64,000 bases of DNA from Sporosarcina ureae DSM 2281 (GCF_000425545.1 NZ_AUDQ01000009.1:62001-126000), one strand, 5' to 3'. Counted from the first letter of the stretch, positions 20,497-31,032 are shown. Notes: a model not told the origin generated them from the sequence alone. Program-made: numbers and translations.

Positions 20497-21456
20497 ATGA
20501 AAAAGAAGATGTTAGCATTTACACTCGCAGCTTCGGTTGCAGCTTTATCCGCTTGTTCTGGCGGCGGGGATGAAAAGGTTATGACGTCTAAAGCAGGAGA
20601 TGTAACGAAAGATGAGTTTTATCAAGAAATGAAAACATCTGTCGGTGAACAAGCTCTACAAATGATCATCTTAGAAAAGGTTCTGGATGATAAGTATGAC
20701 GTAGACGATAAGCAAGTAGACGCAGAATTTGATAAAAACAAAGAACAACTCGGTGAAAACTTCGAAGCATTTTTGGCTCAACAAGGACAAACACCTGACA
20801 GCTTCAAAAAAATGATTCGTTTGAATAAATTGCAGGAAGCTGCATTGACTGACGGTATTGAAGTTTCTGACGAAGAGTTAAACAAACGCCTTGAAGAATC
20901 TCAATCAGAAATCAACGCTCGTCACATCTTAGTTGAAGATGAAAAGACAGCAAAAGAAGTAAAAGAGAAGTTGGATAAAGGAGAAGACTTTGCGAAAGTA
21001 GCAAAAGAATACTCTACTGATCCAGGTTCTAAAGATGAAGGCGGAGATCTTGACTGGTTCGCATACGGTGTAATGGTTCCTGAATTCTGGAACGCTGCAT
21101 ACGACTTAGAGCCAGGCAAAATCAGTGAGCCGGTTCAATCAGATAATGGCTTCCACATCATCGAAGTAAAAGAAAAACGCAAAGCTGAAGATGAGAAAAT
21201 CTCTGATGAAAAGAAAGATGAAATTCGTCACGAACTATTGATGGAAAAGGCTGACGAAAATGAGCTATTAGCTAAAGTTTCGAAGCTAGTAAAAGCAGCA
21301 GATGTGAAAATTAAAGACGAAGATTTGAAAGCTTCACTTGATTTGTTCAAGATGGAAGAGCAACCAACTGAAGGTGAAGCTCCAGTTGACGTAGAAGCAC
21401 CTGCAGAAGACGCTCCAGCTGATGATGCTGAAGTGGAAGTTGAAGAAGGTAAGTAA
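20497..21456 (+). CDS. prsA: Foldase lipoprotein PrsA (parvulin PPIase)
   Basis: A 319-residue lipoprotein. The signal peptide ends in the lipobox LSAC (Cys20), the target for Lgt. A parvulin domain spans about residues 145-235 (INARHILVEDEKTAKEVKEK; STDPGSKDEGGDLDWFAYG; NGFHIIEVKEK). The last 33 residues are an acidic Glu/Asp/Pro/Ala tail. PrsA assists folding of secreted proteins outside the membrane. ScoC, which represses secreted protease genes in B. subtilis, is encoded just upstream. Confidence 0.96.
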   Translation: MKKKMLAFTLAASVAALSACSGGGDEKVMTSKAGDVTKDEFYQEMKTSVGEQALQMIILEKVLDDKYDVDDKQVDAEFDKNKEQLGENFEAFLAQQGQTPDSFKKMIRLNKLQEAALTDGIEVSDEELNKRLEESQSEINARHILVEDEKTAKEVKEKLDKGEDFAKVAKEYSTDPGSKDEGGDLDWFAYGVMVPEFWNAAYDLEPGKISEPVQSDNGFHIIEVKEKRKAEDEKISDEKKDEIRHELLMEKADENELLAKVSKLVKAADVKIKDEDLKASLDLFKMEEQPTEGEAPVDVEAPAEDAPADDAEVEVEEGK

Positions 21457-21463
21457 TATATGA

Positions 21464-21511
21464 AAAAGGTCTGCCCCGGAAGTTTCAATTTCCGGTAGCA
21501 GACCTTTTTTT
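21464..21511 (+). terminator. Terminator after prsA
   Basis: AAAGGTCTGC pairs with GCAGACCTTT, with an inner CCGGAA/TTCCGG stem, followed by TTTTTTT. Confidence 0.93.
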
Positions 21512-21822
21512 GTGTTTTCAATAGACTTTTAGTGCTCTTTAGGTCACTGTTCTGTTGTAAGTGCGTAAGTGACCATGATTACGTTTCTATTTAGCATGCC
21601 TAATAAGCGGCGTGCGGTTGTGGTTCTTGCACGTGCCTTTCTTTTTCCTGTTCGTCCAGGAGGTTGTGGTTTAGCTAGCAATCTAAGCGGCAAGTTCATT
21701 GTCCCCACTTCGGCGCTGGTGGATGGCTCTCGCGTTGCATCAGGTGTAGGGCAGTTCGTAGACTTCTTTCGCAAGCAATACATACTAGATATCATGATGT
21801 AGCTGATATATTTACTATTAGA

Positions 21823-22331
21823 ACCACAACCAAAATACATACCACTTAGTAGCACAGGCACAACTGCGGGGTAGGCCGTGGCCAGGAGACAACTGGCAGC
21901 ACCACCGCCAGCTGGCTCCTGGCTGGAGGCAATCCCCCACGTGCCTGTGCGGGTCTAGAAAACGAACACTCGCTAACTCCAATACCCAACAATCAATCGA
22001 GCAACGCCCCCAACAAAAGTCACAAAGACCTGCAGCCGCATAGTCTCTTCCGCCAAACGCGTTTGTTAGTCGGGTACTGTACGCTATGTCTTGCTTTGCC
22101 GCTTAAAACCACAACCAAAATAACTACCCCTCAGTAGCGCAGGCACAACTGCGGGGTAGGCCGTGGCCAGGAGACAACTGGCAGCACCACCGCCAGCTGG
22201 CTCATGGCTGGAGGCAATCCCCCACGTGCCTGTGCGGGTCTAGAAAGCAGACACTCGGTGACTCCAGTGCCCAACAACCAGTCGCGCAACGACCCCAACC
22301 AAAAGTGACAAAGACTCGCAGCCGCATAGTC
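21823..22331. repeat. Duplicated element (two copies, 285-bp offset) each holding a long hairpin
   Basis: Copy one runs 21823-22045 and copy two 22108-22331, opening with ACCACAACCAAAATA and closing with GCAGCCGCATAGTC. Each contains a long imperfect hairpin (21852-21950 and 22137-22235): GCACAGGCAC pairs with GTGCCTGTGC, GGGG with CCCC, GCCAGGAG with CTCCTGGC, CTGGC with GCCAG. Copy two has GCGC for GCAC (leaving G-U pairing) and one mismatch in the middle stem. The stretch 21512-21822 before it holds no gene I can support; weak frames exist on both strands (21569-21802 plus, 21544-21861 minus). Confidence 0.82.
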
Positions 22332-22344
22332 GTTCCACCCTAGT

Positions 22345-23283
22345 TTACTCAAACGTAGGCTTGTAGAACGAACGGTTATCCAGCGGGAATACGCGCTCGG
22401 AGAACTCGCCTGGCGTAGTCTTCGACATCACGCGGTTCAGCATATTCATCTTCGCATCAATATTATCAATATAATGAAGAATCTCCGCTTCTTTCAACAT
22501 TGGACGCTTCGGACTGCCCCACTCCTCTTTACCATGGTGAGACAACACCATATGCTGAAGCAACATCACTTCCTCACCGTCAATCTCCAACTCTTCTGCC
22601 GCCTTGGAAATTTCATTGACCATAATCGTAATATGACCTAATAAGTTCCCTTCAATCGTATACTGCGTACCGACTGGACCTGACAATTCGATAACCTTTC
22701 CGATATCATGCAAAATAATACCTGCATACAGCAAGTCTTTATTCAACGTCGGATATAGCTCCGCAATCGCCTTACCTAGCTTCAACATCGAAACTACGTG
22801 ATCAAGTAAGCCAGATACGTAGTCATGGTGGTTCCTCGTAGCTGCCGGATACAACACGAAGTCCTGCTGATGCTTCTTCAGTAAATGACGAGTGACACGC
22901 TGGATTTGCGGATTTTTCATTTCAAAGAAAAACTGCATCAATTCATCTAGCAAGACTTCCTTGCTTTTTTCAGATGACGGCACTAAATCTGCAATTGTCA
23001 CACCCTCATCTTCTTTTACAGGACGGATGGCTTTAAGTCGAAGTTGATTTTTCCCACGGTATTCATGAATTTCTCCACCTACTTTTACGATGGTCGCCCC
23101 CTTATATATCTGGGCTTGTTCTTCACCCGCATCCCAAAGTTTCGCTTCAAGATCTCCACTTTTATCTTGCAGAATCAATGTCATGAACGGACTCCCCTGC
23201 TGTGTGATGCCTTTTGTTGCCTGCTTAATCAATAAATACATGTCGATTGTTTCGCCGACTTGATAGTCAAGTAGTTTTTTCAT
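22345..23283 (-). CDS. yhaM: 3'-5' exoribonuclease YhaM
   Basis: A 312-residue protein with an N-terminal OB fold (about residues 10-100) and a C-terminal HD domain; the metal ligands are seen in [12 protein letters not shown] (His of HD) and ILHDIGK (about 185-192). YhaM trims RNA 3' ends in Gram-positives. Its ATG overlaps the end of yhaN by one base, so it is the last gene of yhaO-yhaN-yhaM. Confidence 0.94.
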   Translation of the reverse strand: MKKLLDYQVGETIDMYLLIKQATKGITQQGSPFMTLILQDKSGDLEAKLWDAGEEQAQIYKGATIVKVGGEIHEYRGKNQLRLKAIRPVKEDEGVTIADLVPSSEKSKEVLLDELMQFFFEMKNPQIQRVTRHLLKKHQQDFVLYPAATRNHHDYVSGLLDHVVSMLKLGKAIAELYPTLNKDLLYAGIILHDIGKVIELSGPVGTQYTIEGNLLGHITIMVNEISKAAEELEIDGEEVMLLQHMVLSHHGKEEWGSPKRPMLKEAEILHYIDNIDAKMNMLNRVMSKTTPGEFSERVFPLDNRSFYKPTFE

Positions 23284-26135
23284 CAGTGGATCTCCCCTTT
23301 TACTTTTGGTCCAATCTCAATTGTATGCGGTTCACTTAGCCATTTCGATTTCATTTCTTGATGGCAAGTAAAATACAGAAATTGATGAGTTGGCTGTAAC
23401 TCAGTAAGTATTTCTATCATACGCGAAAGTCGTTCATTATCAAAGTGAACAAATGGGTCATCCATTATAATGGGAAACGGTGCGCGCTCTACTAATTCAT
23501 ACGCTAACGCTAGTCTTAATGAAAGATAGGCTTGCTCTTTTGTAGCTTGACTGAGCTCATTCATCATGAACGATTGTCCTTCAGCAGTGATTGCCTCAAA
23601 ATAACCTTCCACTGTTAAACCGAGCGTTGCGTATCGATTCCTCGTTAAACGGCTGAACCAATTATTGGCCTGTTTGAGAACTGCCGGTAATTGATGTTCT
23701 TTCCACTCACTCATCGTCTGCCGAATCGACTCACGGACAGCTTTGCGGATTACCCATTGTTGCGTCATTTCTTCCAGCTCTGCTTTTCGTACTTCGAACA
23801 ATTGCTGAAGCTCACTATACGTTTGACTGGCACCCATTTGCGAGATTTCATGACCTACTTTGACTTGCTCATCTACAAGTGCCTCCACTTCTTGACGAAT
23901 CATTTGTAGGCGGTTCGTCGTTTCGCTGCGCTGTCGTTCAAGTTCCGGTATGGTCCATTCTTTTACTAATGGTTCCTTACTATATAAGGACAGCTGGGCT
24001 TCTACTTCTTTCAGCTGTCGTTTCAGCAATTGTGCATCTTGATCTTGCTGATACGCTGTGTAAAATGGCTCTTTTTCCGATACGCCAACCATATCGAACA
24101 AATTTTGAATTTCTGTTGCTGTCTTTTCCAACAACTCATGCGTTTCTTGTAATTGCTCTCGGATTACAAGTACTGTTTGTTGTTTGCTCAGATGCTTTTC
24201 TTGCAAGCTATCCTGACGAAGTAGTTCCTGGCGAATCCGTTCGAATAAACTTTCTTCCGCAACAGGTCCAAGCATATTTTCCACTTCTTGGGTCAGCGAT
24301 TGCAATTGTTGCGTCGTCGTTTGCAAACGTTGCTGCCATGTTCTCTGATCTATTTCCGCATCCTGGAACTCACGCAGTAATCGGAAGCTCTCCTGAATAT
24401 TACATGTCAGATCGAATGGTTCATCTTGCACCAATTCTTGCAACTTCTTCACCGCTTGTTGTTTCTTGTAATGAAGTTGTTCCATTTCTTCCGCATAATT
24501 CTGCAGTTTACGATCCAGTCTTTCAATCTCCGTTGACACTTGCCGTTGGTCGCGCTGTTGCCGATCATCACGCTCAGCCAATTTTTCAAGTTCTGCTGCT
24601 AATGCTTCATTATTTCGAATGAACGATTGCTGATCTGCTACAGAATCAGGTCGTTGTTTCCATAACCAAGCACCGACCCCCGCAACTAGTAGTCCGAGAC
24701 CTGCGAACAACCATTGCTGCTGCAAGACACTATATGCCCCGATCGCTAGTCCAATGAGCAATATCACGATCGGAACCATTTGATTCGGTGCTTGCTTATT
24801 TCCCGCAGAGACAATGAATTTTGCCTCCGCAAGTTGACGTTGCAGTTGGGGCCATTTTGCTAGTTTCGCTCGCTCGGATTCAGTCAATCGCAAACGGTCA
24901 TTACGTTCTTTTCGTTGCTCCGCTTCTTGGCGCTCATTTTCCGCTTCTGCCAACAGTCGTTGTAATGCTTTTTGTTGCTGATCCAGTTCTTTTTGTTCTT
25001 CAAGGATCGGTTCAAGTTGGCGTTCGCGTTGTATGGAGACGTCTATCTGCCTTATCGACAACTGCTGATCCTCAGTTAATCCTAAACGATTGCTGAACTG
25101 CTGTCGTTTCTTCTCAAGCAAACGAATTTCCTGTTCAGCAGATAGTCGCTCTGTACGCAAACGATGCCATTCCGCTTCTTGTGCCACCCAGCGCTCTAAC
25201 TGCCGCCGCTCGTTGTCAGGTCGCAAATCAATTAATTCCGATTGCCACTTTGCCTGTTCTTTCTCTAGGCGTGTTTTCTTTAATTGCAATTCTGATTGTT
25301 TACTGGCCAATTCTTCATAACGTCGGATTCCTGCTGCCGGGAATTCATCCGACATATGAGAAAGTTGTTCAAGTAATTGATTGCGCTGTTGCTGCAGCGG
25401 AACGATTTGCATGGCGATTCGTTGTTCTTCAGATTGTTTATAAAGGCGATGCTCTTCCAACCGTAATGCTGCCACTTGCTCGTCGAGTTCTTGCTTGCGA
25501 ATAGTCAGAGGTTCATACGTTGATAGCTTCTGCTGCTCTTTTTGCATTGCTTGTTCAAGCTCACGTATCTCAGCCATTTTTTTATTCATCGGTGGTATTT
25601 TTCCAGATTTTTTGAAGAGGCCACCCATTTCTTTCTCCATCTTCTTTTCCACTTTCCAAAGTGTATCGAGACCAGTCGTGCCGGAAGCAAGTAATGTACG
25701 GCTTAAATCATTTTCATCCATTTTCTCAAGATCTTGCAACTGGAATAAGGAGAAGGAGAAAATCGATTCAAAAGCTTGTCGATCATAACCTCTTAATAAC
25801 CTCTTCAGTTCCTCTTCCTCTGCCATACGCCCATCTTCAAAACGGATTAAAACGTCACCTGAAGATTTTCCACGCACCCGTTCAATCATCCAATTACCGT
25901 ACGCCTGATCTTCTATATAGAGACAGCCGCCATATTTACCACCTGTTTTCGGCTCATAACGCAACTCCTGTTGATTCTTTTGAGGAAATCCAAATAAAAT
26001 ATGAAGGATGGCTTGCTGAATCGTCGTCTTCCCCGCTTCATTCGGTCCATACAAAAGATTCATACCAGGTCGCAAATCAATTTCCAAATTCTCATGCTGA
26101 CCGAATCCATAAAGAAGTATTTTACGGATTTTCAT
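23283..26135 (-). CDS. yhaN: SbcC/Rad50-like AAA ATPase YhaN
   Basis: A 950-residue protein. Walker [10 protein letters not shown] (about 30-38) is followed by two very long coiled-coil arms interrupted by a hydrophobic pair ([18 protein letters not shown], about 455, and the following [12 protein letters not shown]). The C-terminal half carries [20 protein letters not shown] (signature) and Walker [13 protein letters not shown] (about 890). The two apparent membrane helices in the hinge region distinguish YhaN from SbcC. It pairs with the phosphoesterase YhaO, as Rad50 does with Mre11. Role not settled. Confidence 0.88.
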   Translation of the reverse strand: MKIRKILLYGFGQHENLEIDLRPGMNLLYGPNEAGKTTIQQAILHILFGFPQKNQQELRYEPKTGGKYGGCLYIEDQAYGNWMIERVRGKSSGDVLIRFEDGRMAEEEELKRLLRGYDRQAFESIFSFSLFQLQDLEKMDENDLSRTLLASGTTGLDTLWKVEKKMEKEMGGLFKKSGKIPPMNKKMAEIRELEQAMQKEQQKLSTYEPLTIRKQELDEQVAALRLEEHRLYKQSEEQRIAMQIVPLQQQRNQLLEQLSHMSDEFPAAGIRRYEELASKQSELQLKKTRLEKEQAKWQSELIDLRPDNERRQLERWVAQEAEWHRLRTERLSAEQEIRLLEKKRQQFSNRLGLTEDQQLSIRQIDVSIQRERQLEPILEEQKELDQQQKALQRLLAEAENERQEAEQRKERNDRLRLTESERAKLAKWPQLQRQLAEAKFIVSAGNKQAPNQMVPIVILLIGLAIGAYSVLQQQWLFAGLGLLVAGVGAWLWKQRPDSVADQQSFIRNNEALAAELEKLAERDDRQQRDQRQVSTEIERLDRKLQNYAEEMEQLHYKKQQAVKKLQELVQDEPFDLTCNIQESFRLLREFQDAEIDQRTWQQRLQTTTQQLQSLTQEVENMLGPVAEESLFERIRQELLRQDSLQEKHLSKQQTVLVIREQLQETHELLEKTATEIQNLFDMVGVSEKEPFYTAYQQDQDAQLLKRQLKEVEAQLSLYSKEPLVKEWTIPELERQRSETTNRLQMIRQEVEALVDEQVKVGHEISQMGASQTYSELQQLFEVRKAELEEMTQQWVIRKAVRESIRQTMSEWKEHQLPAVLKQANNWFSRLTRNRYATLGLTVEGYFEAITAEGQSFMMNELSQATKEQAYLSLRLALAYELVERAPFPIIMDDPFVHFDNERLSRMIEILTELQPTHQFLYFTCHQEMKSKWLSEPHTIEIGPKVKGEIH

Positions 26136-26136
26136 T

Positions 26137-27339
26137 TTAGCCCTCCTTCAACATTTCATTCTCCAGCAATGCGGTTGCCTGCTGTTTCAATCGTTCGAAA
26201 TCTGCTGGCGTCAGTGCTTCTAAATAGCGACCGGCTTTATGGCTGTATACTTCTTTCACTAAGTCATTCCAGTCATCGGTTTCCCAAGATGAAATGGTTT
26301 TTTCCACCGGTCCCAGTAATGAATTCGGAACTACTGAATAACTATTTTTTGGCCATTCAATTGCTGAAATCCACACGAAAGGTTCCATAGCTTCATACTG
26401 TTCGCGCAAAATATCGAGCCATTCTGCTTCCGCTTTAGCCAAGTCTTTTGTAAGGCCTTCCGTATGCTCCATCACTAACTCCACGACGACACTACCAGTT
26501 TCAGCTGTCAGTTGATCAATCGCTTCCTGACAAGCAGAAATCCAGTCATCTGCGTATTCGATTCCTTTACACGAAACAGTCAATGTAGTGAATACAACAT
26601 CGGATGTGGCTACAAATTTCATGGAATCATTAATAGGCGTCAACGAGACATCATAAAAACCTTTGAGACCTTGCTCATTGCGATGCCGGCCTTGAATATT
26701 GCCAGGGTAAACAATCGGCGGTTCTTGTGATAATACTTGGCGCTTATGAATATGTCCAAGCGCCCAGTATCTGTAGTGCTTATCCTGTAATTCACTGATT
26801 GTAAACGGTGCATACACAGCATGCTCAGCGTCTCCTGCCACACTTCCATGCAATAGACCGATATGTATTCCCTCACTAGCTTTAGGATATTGCCTAATCA
26901 TCGATTCTTTAACATGGCGTTGCGGGTAGCTGAAGCCGTGTAAACAAATTTTTTCGTCACGAATCATCAATTGTTTTTGCTCTACTTGTTCAGAAAAAAC
27001 ATGTACATTTTCAGGCAATGAAACTCTAGTCCATCTGCCTGCCAGATGGTCATGATTTCCGTATGACAGATAGACCGGGATATTCACTTTTTGAAGTTGT
27101 TGCATACCTTGTTGGAAACGAATTTGCGCACGCAAGCTACGGTCTTCACCGTCATAAAGGTCACCAACAATGACAATGAAGTCCGGTCGTTCTTTAACTG
27201 CGTAGGCTATGAATCGGTCGAACGCGGCAAATGTAGACTGCTGCAGTCTGGCTAACTCGTCCGGTCCTGCTGAGGCCATGCCTTTAAAGGGGCTATCCAA
27301 ATGCAAGTCGGCTGTATGTAAAAAACGTATGGGTTCCAT
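26137..27339 (-). CDS. yhaO: Mre11/SbcD-like metallophosphoesterase YhaO
   Basis: A 400-residue calcineurin-type phosphoesterase. Metal-binding motifs in order: HTADLHLDSPF (about 7), VGDLYDG (about 57), YGNHD (about 92), LLHGSVAG (about 161) and GHIHK (about 189). I chose the ATG at 27339, which has AGAGGTG 6 nt upstream; the frame opens at 27357. One base separates its stop from the yhaN start, so the two form an SbcCD-like pair. Confidence 0.9.
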   Translation of the reverse strand: MEPIRFLHTADLHLDSPFKGMASAGPDELARLQQSTFAAFDRFIAYAVKERPDFIVIVGDLYDGEDRSLRAQIRFQQGMQQLQKVNIPVYLSYGNHDHLAGRWTRVSLPENVHVFSEQVEQKQLMIRDEKICLHGFSYPQRHVKESMIRQYPKASEGIHIGLLHGSVAGDAEHAVYAPFTISELQDKHYRYWALGHIHKRQVLSQEPPIVYPGNIQGRHRNEQGLKGFYDVSLTPINDSMKFVATSDVVFTTLTVSCKGIEYADDWISACQEAIDQLTAETGSVVVELVMEHTEGLTKDLAKAEAEWLDILREQYEAMEPFVWISAIEWPKNSYSVVPNSLLGPVEKTISSWETDDWNDLVKEVYSHKAGRYLEALTPADFERLKQQATALLENEMLKEG

Positions 27340-27487
27340 AGGTTGCACCTCTTCCACGAATACTCGTTCCTATTTTACCATATTCAATCAATTGAGGGAA
27401 AGGTGGATACGTTGTGTTTTGGGGATTTGAAGTACAGAGATGTGCTCCCAATGCTTCACTTTTGCTCTAGGCATACTTACTCCGGGG

Positions 27488-27509
27488 GTCCCCAGCTGGA
27501 GCTTCAATC
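27488..27509 (+). repeat. 22-bp fragment of the dispersed palindromic element
   Basis: A 22-base stretch here (GTCCCCAGCTGG then AGCTTCAATC) is identical to the right end of the element at 27621-27745. It looks like a solo end of the same repeat. Confidence 0.7.
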
Positions 27510-27620
27510 TCTTCACACTCACAACTCCAGTTACAATTGAACTTAAGTAAGTTAAAATACAACCTTAAATAACTCGCTATTGCCAATAAATGATTCACAT
27601 CTATCCACTATAAAACTAGG

Positions 27621-27745
27621 ATTGAAGCGGAAGCTGGGGCGACTCCTGGAGGATCAGCGTGCGCCTTGAGACCCCGCAGGAAGCGGAGCGGACGAGGAGG
27701 CTCAAGCCACGCCCTCCGGAAAGCGTCCCCAGCTGGAGCTTCAAT
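27621..27745. repeat. Dispersed 125-bp palindromic element
   Basis: The ends are ATTGAAGC and GCTTCAAT; inner arms AGCTGGGG/CCCCAGCT and TTGAG/CTCAA are symmetric. The gap between yhaO and the yhaP terminator (27358-27812) is otherwise without a gene. A diverged copy with a different centre lies at 49869-50034 in reverse orientation. No transposase is encoded, so it is a small non-autonomous or structural repeat. Confidence 0.82.
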
Positions 27746-27812
27746 CCCATCGCACTCAGTAATTACCTAACTCGGATATTTACGTTATGACTTTGACTGG
27801 ACTTTAACTCCA

Positions 27813-27857
27813 CACAAAAAACGCCCCAAGAAGCACTGTAACTTCTCGGGACACGTA
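27813..27857 (-). terminator. Terminator after yhaP
   Basis: On the minus strand GTGTCCCGAGAAG pairs with CTTCTTGGGGCG (one bulge, one mismatch) around a short loop, followed by TTTTTTG. Confidence 0.85.
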
Positions 27858-27860
27858 AAC

Positions 27861-29120
27861 CTATTCTTTTCCAAGCTGAATAGCCTTCTTCAAATCTTTC
27901 AATGAACGCGATGGCCCATACATCAAGACACCACCACGGTACACCTTCGCTCCGAACCAACCCAGGATGAAGATGGTCACAACCATGATGCCAATCGAAA
28001 GCAAAGGCTCCCATAAAGGCAAATCAAGCATTCCTACCCGTAGGAACATGACGAGTGGGGCAAAGAATGGTATGAATGACGCAATTTTCAAGTAGCCCAA
28101 TTCTGGATTCCCAAGCCCAGTTGCCGCGATTATGAAAGCCGCAACAATCAACAACGACATCGGCATAATCATTTGCTGTACGTCTTCTGTACGACTCACT
28201 AACGAACCAAGCAAGGCTGCGAGTGTGGCATATAAGAAATAGCCGAGTAAGAAGAATATTACGGCGTAAACAAGCGTACTTACTTCTAGGTTTTCTAAAC
28301 TGAAGAATGCGGATAGCTCATTTTTCTCTCCAGCGGAAGAAAGTGTATAAGCTAAAAATCCTGACACTGCATAGACTAAAATTTGCACAATTCCAAGTGA
28401 TCCGATTCCAAGCACCTTCGCAAACATATGCTTAACCGGTGAAACGCTCGAGATAAGAATTTCCATCACGCGTGATGATTTTTCTGTCGCTACTTCCGTC
28501 GCAATCATCGATGAATAAATGATAACGGCAAAGTAAATGACGAACATTAATACATACACCAAGACACGAGCTTGGTTCAGCTCTTCCTCTGATTTTGCCG
28601 TTTCTGAGATATTATGCTTTTCAAATTGAATTGGCGCAAACAGCTCGGAAACTTGTTCACCGGATAAGGCGAGCTGATCAGCTTTCACTTCCGTTTGAAT
28701 GTTCTGCAATGCATCTTGTAGAGCAGAAGGCAAGGACTGTTCAACTAAACTACCCGTTGTATAAGACGCGTGGATAGTTTGTTCAGCGTCAAAACTCAAT
28801 TCCATAAACGCTTCGATTTCTTCTGACTTTACTTTCTCTGATAACTGATCTTGCGTTTTCTCCGTCAGCTCCAATGAAATGCCTTGTTCATTTTGCTGAA
28901 GTTGCTCGAGTAGGCGGTCAAACAAGACTCCACTCTCATCCACAACCAGTACACGATCATCTTCTTCACTTCCCATCATCTTACCGACCTTATCTATAAT
29001 ACTCGGTAAATTTGCGAAGAGGAAAATCCCTGCTACCATTATAAGCGTCGTAATGAAAAATGATTTCGTTTTAGCTTTTGTTAGGAAACTTTGTTTGAAA
29101 ATAATCCAAAACTCACGCAT
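27861..29120 (-). CDS. yhaP: ABC-2 type permease (NatB/YhaP-like)
   Basis: A 419-residue permease: one N-terminal membrane helix (FFITTLIMVAGIFLFA), a large extracytoplasmic domain of about 150 residues, then five or six helices near the C-terminus with the motif ATEVATEKSSRVMEILISSV typical of NatB/CcmB-like sodium exporters. I chose the ATG at 29120, which overlaps the yhaQ stop by 8 bp; the frame is open to 29141. It works with YhaQ. Confidence 0.9.
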   Translation of the reverse strand: MREFWIIFKQSFLTKAKTKSFFITTLIMVAGIFLFANLPSIIDKVGKMMGSEEDDRVLVVDESGVLFDRLLEQLQQNEQGISLELTEKTQDQLSEKVKSEEIEAFMELSFDAEQTIHASYTTGSLVEQSLPSALQDALQNIQTEVKADQLALSGEQVSELFAPIQFEKHNISETAKSEEELNQARVLVYVLMFVIYFAVIIYSSMIATEVATEKSSRVMEILISSVSPVKHMFAKVLGIGSLGIVQILVYAVSGFLAYTLSSAGEKNELSAFFSLENLEVSTLVYAVIFFLLGYFLYATLAALLGSLVSRTEDVQQMIMPMSLLIVAAFIIAATGLGNPELGYLKIASFIPFFAPLVMFLRVGMLDLPLWEPLLSIGIMVVTIFILGWFGAKVYRGGVLMYGPSRSLKDLKKAIQLGKE

Positions 29121-30012
29121 GCCCTTCCCCCACTTTCGCAATGAATATATCCTGCAAAGATGGTTCTTCTATTTCAAACTGACGAATCGGTCCTTTTTGC
29201 AATGTAGCCTGCAACAACGTATGGGCCACTCGTTCATCCTCTACTTGAAAGACTGCACCTTCCAATGAATGATGAGCAGTCGTTACCCCTTCGATGCTTT
29301 CTAACTCTAATAAAGGGAAGTCAGCACGAATTCGAACATTCTGTTTGCCGAATGAACGTTTTACGTCACGCAACTTGCCACTGACCAGTTGTTTACCATG
29401 ATGAATAATACTAAGTTGCTCACATAATTCTTCCACATGATCCATGCGGTGGCTCGAGAACAGGATCGTCGCTCCGCTATTACGGAAGTCAACAATCGCT
29501 TTTTTCAACATCTCGACATTAACTGGATCAAGTCCCGAGAACGGTTCATCCAAGATCAACAATTGCGGATCATGCAATAATGCAGCAATGACTTGTATTT
29601 TTTGCTGATTTCCCTTGGATAACTCCTCTACCTTTTTATTCGTATTTTGTGGCACTTCAAAACGATCCAACCAATGAAGTGCAGCACTTTTCGCTGCTGA
29701 CTTTTTCATTCCGCGCAACTGTCCTAGAAAAATTAACTGATCTAGCACTTTCATTTTTGGATAAAGACCTCGTTCTTCAGGTAAATAGCCGATGAGCGGA
29801 CTCGTCTCATACGATATCGTGCGTCCATTCCACGATATATTTCCTTCTGTTGGAGTTAATAATCCCAATATCATCCGGAACGTAGTCGTCTTACCGGCAC
29901 CGTTCGCTCCAAGAAATCCGTACATCGTCCCTTCTTCTACCTTCAATGACAGCTGATCCACTGCTGTAAAATCACCAAACCGTTTAGTTACTCGTTCTAA
30001 TTCTAAGGCCAT
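29113..30012 (-). CDS. yhaQ: ABC transporter ATP-binding protein (NatA/YhaQ-like)
   Basis: A 299-residue ATPase with Walker A GANGAGKTT (about 37), signature LSKGNQQKIQ (about 133) and Walker B LLILDEPFSGLDP (about 153), plus a C-terminal regulatory extension (DUF4162 type) of the multidrug/Na+ exporter group. The ATG at 30012 has GGAAGGAG 9 nt upstream; three upstream in-frame codons offer weaker starts. Confidence 0.92.
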   Translation of the reverse strand: MALELERVTKRFGDFTAVDQLSLKVEEGTMYGFLGANGAGKTTTFRMILGLLTPTEGNISWNGRTISYETSPLIGYLPEERGLYPKMKVLDQLIFLGQLRGMKKSAAKSAALHWLDRFEVPQNTNKKVEELSKGNQQKIQVIAALLHDPQLLILDEPFSGLDPVNVEMLKKAIVDFRNSGATILFSSHRMDHVEELCEQLSIIHHGKQLVSGKLRDVKRSFGKQNVRIRADFPLLELESIEGVTTAHHSLEGAVFQVEDERVAHTLLQATLQKGPIRQFEIEEPSLQDIFIAKVGEGHA

Positions 30013-30200
30013 GCACATCATCTCCTTCCATAATCTCTCTATCACGTTCTACGTTTCAACTGACAATATGTTTCACTTTTATAAATATTCATTTACTATA
30101 TTCTAAACGTTACGTATCTTTTAGCACTTTAATTCACTGAATCATTATTCATTTTATTCATTTCATAGTATACTAAGTAAAACTTAATGGAGGCGATACA

Positions 30201-30386
30201 ATGAAAACGTACAAACTTACAGCTTACGAAAAAGATGGTTCATTGATTACAGAAGAAACTTTCACTGCTGAATCCGATGATGCAGCAAAAGAACAAGGTC
30301 ATCAGTTATTGACAGAAAAAGACCTGCTCGAGCGAACGCACCGCCTAGCTTCCCCTCTTGGTAAACTATTATTATTCCATACGTGA
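30201..30386 (+). CDS. YhzD-like small protein
   Basis: A 61-residue soluble protein with an alternating charged beta pattern (KTYKLTAYEKDGSLITEETF) and a short C-terminal helix. Location next to yhaQ/yhaR and size fit the YhzD family; I am moderately sure. TGGAGG lies 6 nt before the ATG. A terminator follows at once. Confidence 0.68.
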   Translation: MKTYKLTAYEKDGSLITEETFTAESDDAAKEQGHQLLTEKDLLERTHRLASPLGKLLLFHT

Positions 30387-30389
30387 ACA

Positions 30390-30425
30390 AATGACAAAAT
30401 CTCCGTTTTAGGGGGTTTTGTTTTT
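30390..30425 (+). terminator. Terminator after the YhzD-like gene
   Basis: CAAAATCTCC pairs with GGGGGTTTTG, with a short T-rich loop, followed by TTTTTT. Confidence 0.82.
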
Positions 30426-30559
30426 TATACGATGATCATGCACCACAGAAAAGTGTATTGCGCACAGTTTTACAAATATTTATAAAAATAGCACAAGATT
30501 TTTCGGGGACTTTGTGATACGCTAGGGTCGTTGAGAAATCGTAGAAGGAAGTGACTCGT

Positions 30560-30964
30560 TTGAACATTGCTTTGATTGCGCATGATGAAAAAAAGGCTGA
30601 ATTGGTCAATTTCACAATTGCTTACGAGAAGATTTTTGCTAAGCATACTCTTTATGCAACGGGCACAACAGGATTACGCATCATGGAAGAAACCGATCTT
30701 TCTGTCACACGACTCATGTCGGGACCACTTGGTGGCGACCAGCAGATGGGTGCTATGATCGCGACGGGTGAGCTTGATTTGATTTTATTTTTCCGGGATC
30801 CGTTGACCGCACAGCCACATGAACCAGATGTGAGCGCCTTACTTCGATTATGTGACGTCTATGGTATTCCTCTCGCTACAAATTTAGCTTCAGCGGAGTT
30901 ACTATTGCGCGCTATAGAAAAAGGCTATTTCTCATGGAGAGAAACAGCCGCCAAGTATCAATAA
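30560..30964 (+). CDS. mgsA: Methylglyoxal synthase
   Basis: A 134-residue enzyme converting dihydroxyacetone phosphate to methylglyoxal and phosphate. Family motifs are intact: [10 protein letters not shown] (residues 2-11), ATGTTG (about 35-40), [12 protein letters not shown] (catalytic loop, about 55-66), LILFFRDPL (about 77-85) and the C-terminal ATNLASAE. I chose TTG at 30560, which has AAGGAAG about 8 nt upstream and starts at the conserved N-terminus, rather than GTG at 30551. In B. subtilis mgsA lies elsewhere (near dapB), so the location is rearranged. Confidence 0.94.
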   Translation: MNIALIAHDEKKAELVNFTIAYEKIFAKHTLYATGTTGLRIMEETDLSVTRLMSGPLGGDQQMGAMIATGELDLILFFRDPLTAQPHEPDVSALLRLCDVYGIPLATNLASAELLLRAIEKGYFSWRETAAKYQ

Positions 30965-30992
30965 TTCTTCAAATATATTCATAGATATAAAC

Positions 30993-31025
30993 GAGACGCG
31001 CAGTGTTCCTAGCGCGTCTTTTTGC
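30993..31025 (+). terminator. Terminator after mgsA
   Basis: AGACGCGC pairs with GCGCGTCT, then TTTTT. It also lies just past the yhaR stop and may act in both directions. Confidence 0.82.
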
Positions 31026-31032
31026 ATGCCAT

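Noticed and set aside
21544..21861. Overlapping frames on both strands next to the hairpin repeats
   Set aside because: Arg/Pro-rich low-complexity product, no binding site, no recognised family.
23879..24622. 247-codon plus-strand frame antisense to yhaN
   Set aside because: Long only because of codon bias in the glutamine/leucine-rich coiled coil of yhaN; no binding site or family resemblance.
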